Shown here: in pieces, positions 40,056 to 51,276 of the stretch
How the letters are laid out: the number at the start of each line of letters is the position of its first letter
Numbering within the stretch: the first letter of the stretch is position 1
From: UMGS1590 sp963558655
GTDB taxonomy: Bacteria; Bacillota; Peptococcia; Peptococcales; Peptococcaceae
Reading direction: 5' to 3'
Assembly: GCA_963558655.1 (NCBI GenBank)
Contig: CAUWHJ010000015.1
Coordinates: 7,198 to 71,197 of the forward strand
DNA length: 64,000 nt
Notes under the pieces: model-generated
Told to the model about the DNA's origin: nothing
Seen by the model: only the letters and a program-made list of their open reading frames with translations
The model's database searches: none
Position numbers and translations under genes: made by a program

Positions 40056-40682
40056 ATGCCAAAGGGATCCGAGGCCCTCACGAACGCGCGACGTGAGGAA
40101 ATCATTGATGCCTGCGAGAAGCTCTATGCGCGTTTGAGCTTCAAGGAGGTGACGATCAAGGAAATTGGCAAGGAGACGACGTTCACACGCACCTCAATTT
40201 ACAATTATTTTCAAACGAAGGAAGAAATCTTTCTGGCTCTGATTACACGTGAATTTACACGTTGGAATGAAGCGTTAGAGAAAGGGCTTGTGATGCAGCC
40301 GTTTGACCGCGAAGCGTTGGCCGAGCTTTTGGCGGAATCTCTGGCGGAGCGTGAACTGCTTTTGAAGATTTTGTCTATGAATATGTTTGAGATTGAGGCG
40401 CACAGCCGTTTGGAACGGTTGATTGAATTTAAGCAGGCGTTTGCCCGTTCTTTTGCATTGATCGATGCGCTGCTCAAGGCGGCTGATGCGAATTTGAGCG
40501 AGGCGGAGCGTGTGGCTTTTGTGTATTCTTTTTTTCCTTTTATGTACGGTATTTATCCGTACACAGCTGTGACCGACAAGCAGCGCGATGCTGTGGCGGC
40601 GGTCGGTTTTGATTTTATTGAACATACACCGCGAGCATTGATTGCGCAGACTGTGCGCAAGTTGCTGGCGGTTTGTCCGTAA
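40056..40682 (+). CDS. TetR-family regulator, first gene of a redox-like operon
   Basis: The protein has 208 residues: HTH (10-55) RREEIIDACEKLYARLSFKE, TIKEIGKETTFTRTSIYNYF, QTKEEIFLALI and a C-terminal helical effector domain. AAGGAGGGAG precedes the ATG. Two perfect inverted repeats bracketing its own promoter point to autorepression. It is co-transcribed with a flavodoxin (17 bp downstream) and probably the CMD/cupin gene. The inducer is unknown; quinones or other electrophiles would fit the downstream enzymes. Confidence 0.82.
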   Translation: MPKGSEALTNARREEIIDACEKLYARLSFKEVTIKEIGKETTFTRTSIYNYFQTKEEIFLALITREFTRWNEALEKGLVMQPFDREALAELLAESLAERELLLKILSMNMFEIEAHSRLERLIEFKQAFARSFALIDALLKAADANLSEAERVAFVYSFFPFMYGIYPYTAVTDKQRDAVAAVGFDFIEHTPRALIAQTVRKLLAVCP

Positions 40683-40699
40683 CGATGAGAGGAGAACGT

Positions 40700-41176
40700 A
40701 TGATGAGCCATACATTGGTTGCGTATTTTTCAGCCACCGGCACGACGGCGAAGGTGGCTGAACGTTTGGCCGACGTCTTGGGCGCCGACTTGTATGAGAT
40801 TCAGCCGGCTGTGCCTTATACGGCGGCTGATTTGGACTGGACAGATAAAAAGAGCCGTAGTTCTGTGGAAATGAACGATAAGGCGTTTCGTCCGGCGGTG
40901 AAAGGTGAGGTTCAAAATATGGCGCAATATACGACCATTTATTTAGGTTTTCCAATTTGGTGGTATGTAGCGCCAACAATTATCAATACGTTTTTGGAAC
41001 AGTATGACCTTTTCGGCAAGACGATTGTGCCATTTGCTACGTCTGGTTCCAGTGGCATGGGCAATACCAATCGCGAGCTGGCACCGTCTTGTGCGGGTGC
41101 TGTGCTTAAAGATGGCAAGCTTTTCCCAGCACAAGTCAGCGCAGATGTGTTGAAACAATGGGTACAAGAGGGCTGA
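40700..41176 (+). CDS. Flavodoxin-family protein
   Basis: The 158-residue protein has FMN phosphate loop AYFSATGTTAKVAERLAD, then IYLGFPIWWYVAPTIINTFL and TIVPFATSGSSGMGNT, the Flavodoxin_4 (PF12682) pattern seen in Bacillota. It should bind FMN and act as an electron carrier or an NAD(P)H:quinone/nitro reductase-like protein. GAGAGGAG is 7 nt before ATG 40700 (a second ATG follows at once). The gene lies between the TetR and CMD/cupin genes in the same direction. Confidence 0.8.
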   Translation: MMSHTLVAYFSATGTTAKVAERLADVLGADLYEIQPAVPYTAADLDWTDKKSRSSVEMNDKAFRPAVKGEVQNMAQYTTIYLGFPIWWYVAPTIINTFLEQYDLFGKTIVPFATSGSSGMGNTNRELAPSCAGAVLKDGKLFPAQVSADVLKQWVQEG

Positions 41177-41220
41177 AAGTGCTCGTAAAATAAGAGCACT
41201 TTCGGGGAAAGGAGACAGGT

Positions 41221-41976
41221 ATGGCTGTAAAGCAAACGGCTGGCCGCGACAGCCTGGGCACGTTTGCCCCAAAATTCGCGGAATTGAACGATGATGTGCT
41301 GTTTGGCGAGGTATGGAGCCGCGAGGATAAACTTTCGTTGCGTGACCGCTCTCTTGTGACGGTGGTGAGTTTGATGGCGATGGGGCTGGTGGATGAATCG
41401 TTCCGCTATCATCTGCAAACCGCTAAGGCAAATGGCATCACGAAGGAAGAAATTGCAGAAATCGTTACGCACGCTGCTTTCTATGTGGGTTGGCCAAAGG
41501 CATGGGCAGTGTTCCGTATGGCGAAGGACGTGTGGACGGAAGAGGTTGCGGCGGACGATGCCAAGGCGCAGCATGAAGCCAGCATGGTGTTCCCAATCGG
41601 TGCGCCAAACGATGCCTATGCGCAGTATTTCATCGGGCAGAGTTATTTGGCACCGGTGGTGACAGAGCAAGTTCCGATTGCAAACGTGACGTTTGAGCCA
41701 GGTTGCCGCAATAACTGGCACATTCACCATGCAGACAAGGGTGGCGGTCAGGTGCTGATTTGCGTTGGCGGCCGCGGTTATTATCAGGAATGGGGCAAGG
41801 CGCCGGTGCTGATGACGCCGGGCGATGTTGTCAATATTCCAAGCGGTGTGAAACACTGGCACGGTGCTGCACCGGACAGTTGGTTCAGCCATCTGGCGGT
41901 GAAAGTGCCGGGCGAAAACACGTCCAACGAATGGTGTGAAGTGGTTGACGATGCACAGTACAGCCAGTGCAAATAA
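41221..41976 (+). CDS. Carboxymuconolactone decarboxylase domain fused to a cupin
   Basis: The protein has 251 residues. Residues 15-105 are a CMD/AhpD-like helical domain (LSLRDRSLVTVVSLMAMG, LQTAKANGITKEEIAEIVTH) without the CxxC thiol pair of AhpD. Residues 130-235 are a cupin (NVTFEPGCRNNWHIHHADKG, GDVVNIPSGVKHWHGA) with the His/Glu-type metal ligands HIHH and HWH. Such CMD-cupin fusions occur beside flavin or aldo-keto reductases. The reaction is not established; a metal-dependent step on a quinone- or lactone-like substrate is inferred. AAAGGAG precedes the ATG. It closes the TetR operon. Confidence 0.8.
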   Translation: MAVKQTAGRDSLGTFAPKFAELNDDVLFGEVWSREDKLSLRDRSLVTVVSLMAMGLVDESFRYHLQTAKANGITKEEIAEIVTHAAFYVGWPKAWAVFRMAKDVWTEEVAADDAKAQHEASMVFPIGAPNDAYAQYFIGQSYLAPVVTEQVPIANVTFEPGCRNNWHIHHADKGGGQVLICVGGRGYYQEWGKAPVLMTPGDVVNIPSGVKHWHGAAPDSWFSHLAVKVPGENTSNEWCEVVDDAQYSQCK

Positions 41977-41990
41977 ACGTTTGTAAAAAT

Positions 41991-42051
41991 ACAGCCGAGG
42001 TTTTCTCGCAAATGCCAAACGGTGTTTGCTGGAAAACCTCGGCTGTTTTAT
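41991..42051 (+). terminator. Long-stem terminator of the TetR operon
   Basis: acagccgaggttttc/gaaaacctcggctgt, 15-bp perfect stem, then TTTTAT. Confidence 0.85.
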
Positions 42052-42100
42052 TGCTGGCATTTTTTGCTGCCGATTTCTCAGGGATACGGGTGGCTGGCGA

Positions 42101-42129
42101 TTGTCACCCATCGGGAAATACGCTATACT
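42101..42129 (+). promoter_or_regulatory. uvrBA promoter
   Basis: TTGTCA (42101-42106), 17 bp, TATACT (42124-42129). I see no clear LexA box of the GAAC-GTTC type. Confidence 0.6.
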
Positions 42130-42174
42130 ATGAGGATGGAAACGAACGACAGCCAGACGAATGAGGTGACAACG

Positions 42175-44154
42175 ATGGCAGATTTTGAATTGGTGGCGCC
42201 GTTTCAGCCAACGGGCGATCAGCCGGAGGCGATTGATGCGCTTTTTGAAGGGTTGAACCTGGGGTATCATAAGCAGACACTTTTGGGCGTAACGGGCAGC
42301 GGCAAAACGTTTACGATGGCGAACATCATTGCCAAAGCCAATCGCCCAGCGCTCATCTTTGAACCGAACAAAACCTTGGCGGCGCAGCTTTACAGCGAGT
42401 TCAAGGCATTTTTTCCGAACAACGCTGTCGAATACTTTGTCAGCTATTACGATTATTATCAGCCGGAGGCTTATGTCGCACAGACAGACACCTACATTGA
42501 AAAAGACGCGCAAATCAACGAGACGATTGAAAAACTGCGTCACTCAGCCACAGCATCGCTGTTGGAACGGCGTGATGTCATTATTATCGCTTCGGTGAGC
42601 TGCATTTATGGCTTGGGCTCGCCGGATTTCTACCGCAACGAGGTGCTGAACCTGCGCCCGGGGCAAGAAGTGGAGCGTGACGATGTGCTGCGAAAGCTCA
42701 TCGAGATTCAATACGAGCGCAACGATATGGATTTTAAGCGCGGGACGTTCCGTGTGCGTGGCGACTGTGTGGAAGTCATGCCAGCATCGTCGAGTGACCG
42801 CGGGATTCGCATTGAATTTTTCGGGGACGAGGTGGACCGCATTGCCGAGTTTGATTATCTCACCGGAAAAATTATCGGCGAGCGTGAGCACGTGTCGATT
42901 TATCCGAATACCCACTATGTAACCGATCCAGAGTATTTGGACACGGCGATTGCCAATATTGAGGCAGAGCTGGAGGAGCGTTTGGCCGAGTTTAAGGCAG
43001 AAGGCAAGCTCTTAGAAGCGCAACGCTTGGAGCAGCGCACCCGCTACGACTTGGAAATGCTGCGCGAGGTGGGCTATTGCTCAGGCGTGGAAAACTATGC
43101 GCGTCCGCTTGCTGGTCGTGAACCAGGGAGCACACCGGATACACTGTTGGACTTCTTTCCACCGGATTTTATCACCTTCATTGATGAAAGCCACGTAGCT
43201 GTGCCGCAGATTGGCGGTATGTTCGCTGGCGACCGCTCGCGTAAGGAAAATCTTGTAGAACATGGCTTCCGCCTGCCTTCAGCGTTGGACAACCGTCCGC
43301 TGCATTTTGAAGAGTTTGAGGAAAAGGTTCATCAGACGATTTATGTATCGGCTACACCGGGCAATTATGAGCTTGAGCACAGCCAGCAAGTGGTGGAACA
43401 GATCATTCGCCCAACAGGGCTTTTAGACCCAACCATTGAAGTGCGGCCGATCGCCGGTCAGATCGATGATCTCATTGATCGTGTGCGTGAGCGTATTGCT
43501 CGTGATGAGCGTGTGTTGGTGACAACGCTCACCAAACGTATGGCAGAAGATCTCACTGATTACCTGGTGAATGCTGGTATTGCTGCACGCTATCTACATT
43601 CTGAGATTAAGGCGTTGGAACGCATGGAGATTTTGCGTGATTTGCGCCTGGGCGAGTTTGACGTGCTTGTGGGGATCAATCTCCTGCGTGAAGGGTTGGA
43701 CTTACCGGAAGTGTCTTTGGTGGCGATTATTGATGCCGACAAGGAAGGCTTTTTGCGCAGCGAGCGTTCGATGATTCAGACAGTTGGCCGTGCGGCGCGT
43801 AATGCTCATGGTGAGGTCATTATGTATGCCGATGTGATGACTGGCAGTATGCAGCGTACCATCGACGAAACGGCACGCCGCCGTGGGATTCAGGAAGCCT
43901 ATAATCAGGCGCATGGCATTGTGCCGCAAACGGTACGCAAAGATGTGCGCGCCGATATTTCGCCGCTCAAAGCTGTGGCCGAAGAAGCACCACAGTACCT
44001 CAGCCGCGAAGTACCTGCCGATGCCAAGGGGCGCAAGCAGCATTTGATGCTTTTGGAAAAGGCCATGAAAGATGCAGCCAAGAATCTCGAATTCGAGATT
44101 GCTGCCGAGCTGCGTGACGAAATTCGCCGTATTGAAGCTATGGATAAGAAATAA
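42175..44154 (+). CDS. uvrB: Excinuclease ABC subunit B
   Basis: The protein has 659 residues, near the family length. Walker A is GVTGSGKTFTMANII (about 39-53). The beta-hairpin with aromatic residues for strand probing is YYDYYQPEAY. Helicase motifs are FIDESHVAVPQIGGMFAGDR, VSATPGNYE, LREGLDLPEVSLVAI and IQTVGRAARN. The C-terminal UVR domain that binds UvrC is MLLEKAMKDAAKNLEFEIAA. Start MADFELVAPF at 42175, with GAGGTG upstream, matches the conserved beginning; earlier in-frame ATGs add only low-complexity sequence. UvrB verifies damage after UvrA loading. It is followed 10 nt later by uvrA. Confidence 0.97.
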   Translation: MADFELVAPFQPTGDQPEAIDALFEGLNLGYHKQTLLGVTGSGKTFTMANIIAKANRPALIFEPNKTLAAQLYSEFKAFFPNNAVEYFVSYYDYYQPEAYVAQTDTYIEKDAQINETIEKLRHSATASLLERRDVIIIASVSCIYGLGSPDFYRNEVLNLRPGQEVERDDVLRKLIEIQYERNDMDFKRGTFRVRGDCVEVMPASSSDRGIRIEFFGDEVDRIAEFDYLTGKIIGEREHVSIYPNTHYVTDPEYLDTAIANIEAELEERLAEFKAEGKLLEAQRLEQRTRYDLEMLREVGYCSGVENYARPLAGREPGSTPDTLLDFFPPDFITFIDESHVAVPQIGGMFAGDRSRKENLVEHGFRLPSALDNRPLHFEEFEEKVHQTIYVSATPGNYELEHSQQVVEQIIRPTGLLDPTIEVRPIAGQIDDLIDRVRERIARDERVLVTTLTKRMAEDLTDYLVNAGIAARYLHSEIKALERMEILRDLRLGEFDVLVGINLLREGLDLPEVSLVAIIDADKEGFLRSERSMIQTVGRAARNAHGEVIMYADVMTGSMQRTIDETARRRGIQEAYNQAHGIVPQTVRKDVRADISPLKAVAEEAPQYLSREVPADAKGRKQHLMLLEKAMKDAAKNLEFEIAAELRDEIRRIEAMDKK

Positions 44155-44164
44155 GAGGAGCATT

Positions 44165-46999
<2,835 letters not shown>

Positions 47000-47141
47000 A
47001 AAAAAGAAAATGTGTGCAAGGACCATAAAAAATGGTCGCATAATGACTGCGTGATGCGGCTTTATAGGTTATAATAAAAATACTCATACAATACTTTCCT
47101 ATTATACATAAAAATATGTCACTAGAAAGGAGACCTTTGTG

Positions 47142-47576
47142 ATGGCTATTCATGCTGCGTTGTTAGAACCGGCGAGAAGTTGCTCTGCCAACCTTGACGA
47201 GCTGATTAAAAAACTCCGTGAAATCAAGGTGAGTGGATGCATCAACATCTTCTCATACGCCTCGGGACAAAACGAACTTAACAAAGAAAAAGGTGTCGAA
47301 GTGCGTGCCTTGCTTGAACAAGCCAAAGCTGATTTTGATGAATTTCAGAAAGGCCTGGAAAACGATAAAGAATGGCATGAGTGCTTCAGCAATCCGGCGT
47401 TTTATGAACGCTCCATCGCGATTATCGGCGAACGCCTGCACGCTGTTGACCTTTCCAAACACATTCTTACTGTTATTACACAACTGGAAAACATCAGCAA
47501 TAATATGAATGGCACGCTGGAGACCTTCATTGAGTTTTCTTGCGTAGATGGACCAATTGCGCCAATTCGTAAATGA
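47142..47576 (+). CDS. Hypothetical protein upstream of tRNA cluster
   Basis: The 144-residue soluble, helical protein has no membrane span and no recognisable motif; it has three Cys (SCSAN, SGCINIF, HECFSN) and a coiled-coil-prone middle (LLEQAKADFDEFQKGLENDK). AAAGGAG lies 8 nt before the ATG, and codon use is like that of neighbours, so it appears to be a real gene. It is monocistronic between uvrA and the tRNA genes. No function is proposed. Confidence 0.6.
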   Translation: MAIHAALLEPARSCSANLDELIKKLREIKVSGCINIFSYASGQNELNKEKGVEVRALLEQAKADFDEFQKGLENDKEWHECFSNPAFYERSIAIIGERLHAVDLSKHILTVITQLENISNNMNGTLETFIEFSCVDGPIAPIRK

Positions 47577-47610
47577 TGGCTGCTGAAAACCAGGCTCTGA
47601 TTTTTACAAC

Positions 47611-47639
47611 TTGACAGAGCGCGAAAACATCTTTATAAT
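47611..47639 (+). promoter_or_regulatory. Promoter of tRNA-Ser(TGA)
   Basis: TTGACA, 17 bp, TATAAT: perfect consensus, 15 bp before the tRNA. Confidence 0.85.
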
Positions 47640-47653
47640 AAATGATGTTTTCT

Positions 47654-47740
47654 GGAGGGGTGTCCGAGTGGTTTAAGGAGGCGGTCTTGAAAACCGTTGA
47701 ATCTTTGCGGGTTCCGTGGGTTCGAATCCCACCTCCTCCG
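47654..47740 (+). tRNA. tRNA-Ser (anticodon TGA)
   Basis: 87-nt class II tRNA. Acceptor ggagggg/ctcctcc, anticodon loop ct-TGA-aa, long variable arm, T-arm gtgggttcgaatcccac. No CCA is encoded. Confidence 0.95.
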
Positions 47741-47764
47741 TTGCAAAAAAATGTGAAAAATCGC

Positions 47765-47793
47765 TTGACAGAATCGAGCTGAGGCTCTATAAT
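47765..47793 (+). promoter_or_regulatory. Promoter of tRNA-Ser(GCT)/tRNA-Arg(ACG)
   Basis: TTGACA (47765-47770), 17 bp, TATAAT (47788-47793). Confidence 0.85.
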
Positions 47794-47810
47794 AGATTCT
47801 GTTGTGGCGA

Positions 47811-47897
47811 GGAGAGATGACCGAGAGGCCGAAGGTGCTCCCCTGCTAAGGGAGTATACGGGTGACCGTATCGGGGGTTCGAATCCCCCTCTCTCCG
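47811..47897 (+). tRNA. tRNA-Ser (anticodon GCT)
   Basis: Class II tRNA. Acceptor ggagaga/tctctcc, anticodon arm ctccccT-GCT-aagggag, long variable arm, T-loop ttcgaat. Confidence 0.95.
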
Positions 47898-47903
47898 TGA
47901 TGT

Positions 47904-47977
47904 GCGCTGTTAGCTCAGCTGGATAGAGCGTTTGGCTACGGACCAAAAGGTCAGGGGTTCGAATCCCTTACAGCGCG
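47904..47977 (+). tRNA. tRNA-Arg (anticodon ACG)
   Basis: Acceptor gcgctgt/acagcgc, D-arm agctcagctggatagagc, anticodon loop ct-ACG-ga, T-loop ttcgaat. It lies 6 nt after tRNA-Ser(GCT), probably as one transcript. Confidence 0.95.
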
Positions 47978-47982
47978 GAACA

Positions 47983-48013
47983 GACTCGAGGGTTTTCCTC
48001 GGGTCTTTTTTTA
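47983..48013 (+). terminator. tRNA operon terminator
   Basis: gactcgagg/cctcgggtc then eight T. Confidence 0.8.
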
Positions 48014-48052
48014 TTGTCTGAGAGTCTGAGAGAAAGAAAGGAAGAACCATTC

Positions 48053-48526
48053 ATGGCGTATTATAAAAGTGCTCATTGTGTTGTTACAGGCGACGTACAG
48101 CTGGCCGAGGATGTAAACATCTGGCATTATGCCGTTGTACGTGCTGATGAAGACCGCATCACCATTGGCGTGCGTACCAACGTGCAAGACGGCGCCGTGC
48201 TCCATGTTGATGAAGGTTGGCCGTTGGAAATTGGCGCAGGTGTTACCATTGGCCATCGCGCCATCGTTCATGGCTGCACCATTGGCGATGACGTGCTCGT
48301 GGGCATGGGCGCCATCATCATGAACGGCGCACAGATTGGGGCAGGCAGCATCATTGCAGCCGGCGCCGTTGTCACAGGCGGTGCTGAGATTCCGCCAAAC
48401 AGCCTCGTTGTGGGCGTGCCGGGAAAAGTGCGCGGCGCCGTACGTGCCGAACAGCTCGCAGATAGCCGCGACAACGCCGAACGCTATGTACACTTGGCAG
48501 AAAAAGCACTGCAACGTGTGGATTAA
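48053..48526 (+). CDS. Gamma-carbonic-anhydrase-like / PaaY-type hexapeptide protein
   Basis: This 157-residue left-handed beta-helix protein has repeated [LIV]Gxxxx turns (ITIGVRTNVQDGAVLHVDE, ITIGHRAIVHGCTIGDDVLV, GMGAIIMNGAQIGAGSIIAA). The metal-binding His pattern of gamma-class carbonic anhydrases is visible in VLHV, IGHRAIVHGC. The C-terminal helix packs the trimer (AEQLADSRDNAERYVHLAEK). Relatives include YrdA, CaiE and PaaY, some being carbonic anhydrases or thioesterases. The ATG at 48053 follows AAAGGAAG. It is 40 nt upstream of the DUF554 gene in the same direction. Confidence 0.82.
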   Translation: MAYYKSAHCVVTGDVQLAEDVNIWHYAVVRADEDRITIGVRTNVQDGAVLHVDEGWPLEIGAGVTIGHRAIVHGCTIGDDVLVGMGAIIMNGAQIGAGSIIAAGAVVTGGAEIPPNSLVVGVPGKVRGAVRAEQLADSRDNAERYVHLAEKALQRVD

Positions 48527-48565
48527 CGCAGGCATACACATCGAAACAAACAAGGGGGAATCGCC

Positions 48566-49252
48566 ATGCTGGGCACCATTGCAAATACCGCCGCCATTCT
48601 TTGCGGCAGCATTGTAGGCAGCCTCATCAACAAAGGCATCAAAGAACGTCACAAAACCGTTCTTTTCAACGCCATGGGCTTGGCTGCCCTGGGACTGGGC
48701 ATCAACTTTATCGTGCAAAATATGCCCAACAGCGCCTATCCCGTGCTTTTTATTGCAAGCCTTGCCATCGGCAGCTTTATTGGAGATCTGCTTGACTTGG
48801 ACGGACGCTTCAACAGAGCGGCCAGCCGCCTTTCCAAAGGCAACAACGCTGCTCAGGGATTATCAACAGGCATACTTCTTTTCTGCATGGGCACCCTTTC
48901 CATACTCGGGCCCATCCAAAGCGCCCTCCATGGCGACAACACCTATCTCTACACCAACGCCATGCTCGACCTCATCACCTCCGCCATTTTAGCCGCCACC
49001 TACGGCCCCATCCTCTGCCTGGCGGCTGTCGTCCTCTTCTGCTGGCAGGGCGGCATCTATCTCTGTGCCGACTTCCTCGCACCTTTCCTCACGCAAGACC
49101 TGCTCACAGAAATCTCCATCATCGGCGGCTTCCTCATCGCCAGCTCTGGCCTTTCACTGCTCGACATCAAAAAACTCAACACCATGAATATGCTGCCAGC
49201 CCTCCTCGTGCCAGTAGCGTGGTTTCTCATCAAAATCCCGCTTGGGCTGTGA
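48566..49252 (+). CDS. DUF554 family membrane protein
   Basis: The 228-residue protein has about seven TM helices. The conserved DUF554 start is MLGTIANTAAILCGSIVGSL, followed by IASLAIGSFIGDLLDLDGRF, TGILLFCMGTLSILGPIQSA and GGFLIASSGLSLLDIKKLNT. Members are of unknown function, possibly small-molecule transporters (E. coli YqgA type). AAGGGGGAA lies before the ATG. It is probably co-transcribed with the gene at 48053, and a terminator follows. Confidence 0.82.
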   Translation: MLGTIANTAAILCGSIVGSLINKGIKERHKTVLFNAMGLAALGLGINFIVQNMPNSAYPVLFIASLAIGSFIGDLLDLDGRFNRAASRLSKGNNAAQGLSTGILLFCMGTLSILGPIQSALHGDNTYLYTNAMLDLITSAILAATYGPILCLAAVVLFCWQGGIYLCADFLAPFLTQDLLTEISIIGGFLIASSGLSLLDIKKLNTMNMLPALLVPVAWFLIKIPLGL

Positions 49253-49269
49253 GCGACAAAAACAACCGA

Positions 49270-49306
49270 CCGTCCATCGTTCGACACTGAACGATGGACG
49301 GTTTTT
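49270..49306 (+). terminator. Terminator after DUF554 gene
   Basis: ccgtccatcgttc/gaacgatggacgg then TTTTT. Confidence 0.85.
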
Positions 49307-49388
49307 ATCATTGGTAAAAATACTAAATGGGTGATATAATGTGAAAAAGTATGTTTTTTTAGGAATGTCTGCTAAAGGGGTGAAAAGC

Positions 49389-49769
49389 ATGGATTTAGCA
49401 GAGGCTGAAAGAATCTTAACTTGTTTGTCGCGGGGAGAACATCCCTTTCATGGGGAAAAGCTGCTTAATGGAGAGGTGTGTGCAGATGAAGAGGTTCAAG
49501 CCGCGCTGAGAATGGTGTGTCGCAAGCTCCATGGTGTTATTCGGAAGCAAGAGAAGAAAGTGCTGCGGCAATCACAATTTGAAGCGCCGACGCATCAGGG
49601 AAAATATTGGCGACCGGATGAAGATGATTGGTTATTAGAAATGTATGACTGTGGTGTGGAGAAGGAGCGCATATGTCAGTGCCTAGGACGTACAGAAGAT
49701 GGAGTTGCTGCACGCTTGGTGCGACTGGGGCGCATACAAAATCGGATGGTGTTTATGAAACGGAAATAA
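49389..49769 (+). CDS. Small Myb/SANT-like DNA-binding protein, paralogue 1
   Basis: The 126-residue protein has an N-terminal helical domain (LAEAERILTCLSRGEHPFHG, ADEEVQAALRMVCRKL), a basic linker, and a C-terminal helix-turn-helix of the Myb/homeodomain-like kind (WRPDEDDWLLEMYDCGVEKE, RICQCLGRTEDGVAARLVRL, GRI). ATG 49389 has AAAGGGG 8 nt upstream; a GTG at 49341 has no ribosome site. It is paralogous to and just upstream of 49784-50167. Similar two-part proteins occur in many bacteria without an assigned role. A DNA-binding role is inferred from the HTH. Confidence 0.68.
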   Translation: MDLAEAERILTCLSRGEHPFHGEKLLNGEVCADEEVQAALRMVCRKLHGVIRKQEKKVLRQSQFEAPTHQGKYWRPDEDDWLLEMYDCGVEKERICQCLGRTEDGVAARLVRLGRIQNRMVFMKRK

Positions 49770-49783
49770 TCAGGAGGTGCTTT

Positions 49784-50167
49784 TTGAAACTAGAGGATGC
49801 AACAGACCTTCTTTACACCATTGCGAGAGGAATTGATCCACGAAGTGGTGAAGCTTTGGCAATAGAGGATACTTGCAATGATGTTGAAGTTGTACGTGCA
49901 CTATATTTAGCGCTTGGATTTTTAGCGCATACTGATAAAAAACGCATAGAGGATCCCTATTTTGTTGCCGGCAAGACATTACATATAGGTGGCAATAAGG
50001 CGTTTTGGACAGAAGATGATGTAGAAATGCTCATTAGAATGTATAAAGAAGGTTATGAAAAGCAGGCAATCTGTGCTTATTTTGAAAAAGATGTGGATGA
50101 TATTGCAGCGAAATTGATCGAATTAGCGCTTATTACGCATAGCGCGGAATTCTTTAGGCGGCGATAG
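49784..50167 (+). CDS. Small Myb/SANT-like DNA-binding protein, paralogue 2
   Basis: The protein has 127 residues and the same two-domain plan as 49389-49769: LEDATDLLYTIARGIDPRSG, CNDVEVVRALYLALGFL, then FWTEDDVEMLIRMYKEGYEK, QAICAYFEKDVDDIAAKLIE, LALI. The start is TTG at 49784, with CAGGAGGTG 5 nt upstream and no ATG in frame. It is 14 nt after its paralogue, so one operon. Identity between the two is low outside the pattern, so the duplication is old or the pair was acquired together. A strong terminator follows at 50188. Confidence 0.65.
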   Translation: MKLEDATDLLYTIARGIDPRSGEALAIEDTCNDVEVVRALYLALGFLAHTDKKRIEDPYFVAGKTLHIGGNKAFWTEDDVEMLIRMYKEGYEKQAICAYFEKDVDDIAAKLIELALITHSAEFFRRR

Positions 50168-50187
50168 GCGTTGTTATCAATGCCATT

Positions 50188-50225
50188 AAAGTGCTCTTAT
50201 CCTTGGTCGGATAAGAGCACTTTTT
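50188..50225 (+). terminator. Terminator of the paralogue pair
   Basis: aaagtgctcttatcc/ggataagagcacttt, 15-bp stem, then TT. Confidence 0.85.
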
Positions 50226-50318
50226 GCATCTATTGACAGGTGGCAGTGATGGTGAGTATGATGGTGGATACAAAGGCGCTAATGAAAGTGCCGAGCGTAA
50301 ATGAAGGAGTGTGTGACG

Positions 50319-51101
50319 ATGCGGTTTCATGAATTTGGCGATGCGTCGCTGCCGCATGTGATGTTGATTCATGGCGGCGGCAATGCGTGGTGGAATTATT
50401 TGCGGCAAGCGCGGGCGCTTGCGGGGCGTTATCATGTCATTTTGCCGACCTTAGATGGCCATGGTGAGGCGGCCGATGTGCCGTATGTGTCCACAGAGGC
50501 TTGCGCCGATGCGTTGGAGGCGTATATTGAGCAAGTATTGGGCGGCAAGGTGTTTGCGCTTTGCGGTGTTTCTTTGGGCGGGCAGATTGTTGCAGAGCTG
50601 TTGGCGCGCAAACCGGATATTGCCGAGAAAGCCATTATTGATGGTAGCCTTTGTTATCCAAAGCCGATGATGGGGCGTTTTTGTATGGCCACAGTGCGTT
50701 TGTGTGGCCCGCTGCTTTTTAGCCGCAGCGCTTGCCGGCTTCAACTTGCTTTGATGGATCATCTGTTGCCAGAGGCGATGCGTTATCCGGCGGAGCTGCG
50801 GCGCCATTATCTGCGTGATATGCCGCGCATACCGCGTGACACCCTTCTTACGATGTACCGCACTTATATGATGAGCTATCATCTTAAAGATGGTTTGCGT
50901 CACACGCAGGCGCAGGTGCAGTATTGGTATGGTGAGAAGGAGATGCGCTGCGTGAAGCGTTCTGCACGGCTGTTTCAGGCCCTGGTGCCAGGCTGCGAGA
51001 TTTGCGAGGCCAAAGGCTGCGGGCATGGATACTTAGCGGTGTATTTGCCGGAGGAATGGCTGAAACGTGCGTTGGCATTTTTTGAATGTGATGAGCGCTG
51101 A
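50319..51101 (+). CDS. Alpha/beta-fold hydrolase
   Basis: The 260-residue protein has oxyanion-hole HGGGNAWWNY, nucleophile elbow LCGVSLGGQI (Ser), acid in the IIDGSLCYPK or QYWYGEKEM region and catalytic His in KGCGHGYLAV. The helical cap is at about 120-195. No signal peptide is present. AAGGAG is 9 nt before ATG 50319. It is monocistronic, with terminators on both sides. The substrate is unknown; lipase, esterase and C-C hydrolase roles all fit this fold. It is not similar to the AT-rich hydrolase at 37.5 kb. Confidence 0.75.
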   Translation: MRFHEFGDASLPHVMLIHGGGNAWWNYLRQARALAGRYHVILPTLDGHGEAADVPYVSTEACADALEAYIEQVLGGKVFALCGVSLGGQIVAELLARKPDIAEKAIIDGSLCYPKPMMGRFCMATVRLCGPLLFSRSACRLQLALMDHLLPEAMRYPAELRRHYLRDMPRIPRDTLLTMYRTYMMSYHLKDGLRHTQAQVQYWYGEKEMRCVKRSARLFQALVPGCEICEAKGCGHGYLAVYLPEEWLKRALAFFECDER

Positions 51102-51110
51102 AAAAGAAGC

Positions 51111-51150
51111 ACCCTGCTGGTCGTTTGTTGAGAACGATGGGCAGGGTTTT
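51111..51150 (+). terminator. Terminator after hydrolase
   Basis: accctgct / gggcagggt outer stem with inner tcgttt/aacga pairing, then TTTT. Confidence 0.65.
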
Positions 51151-51276
51151 GTTGTGGCGAAAAACGTTTCTAAGAAATATTAAATGAAAATTAAGAAAAA
51201 TTTAATAAACCTTCGCTGGGTTTCAGATACACTGGCATCATAGAACAAACAGCTATGTAGAAAGGAGTTGGAAGCA

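Noticed and set aside
42101..42174. LexA box at the uvrB promoter
   Set aside because: No GAAC-N4-GTTC or close variant found around the promoter.
40939..42543. Minus-strand open frame across the flavodoxin, CMD/cupin and uvrB start
   Set aside because: It crosses three well-supported sense genes and an obvious terminator. The translated product is His/Arg-rich antisense composition.
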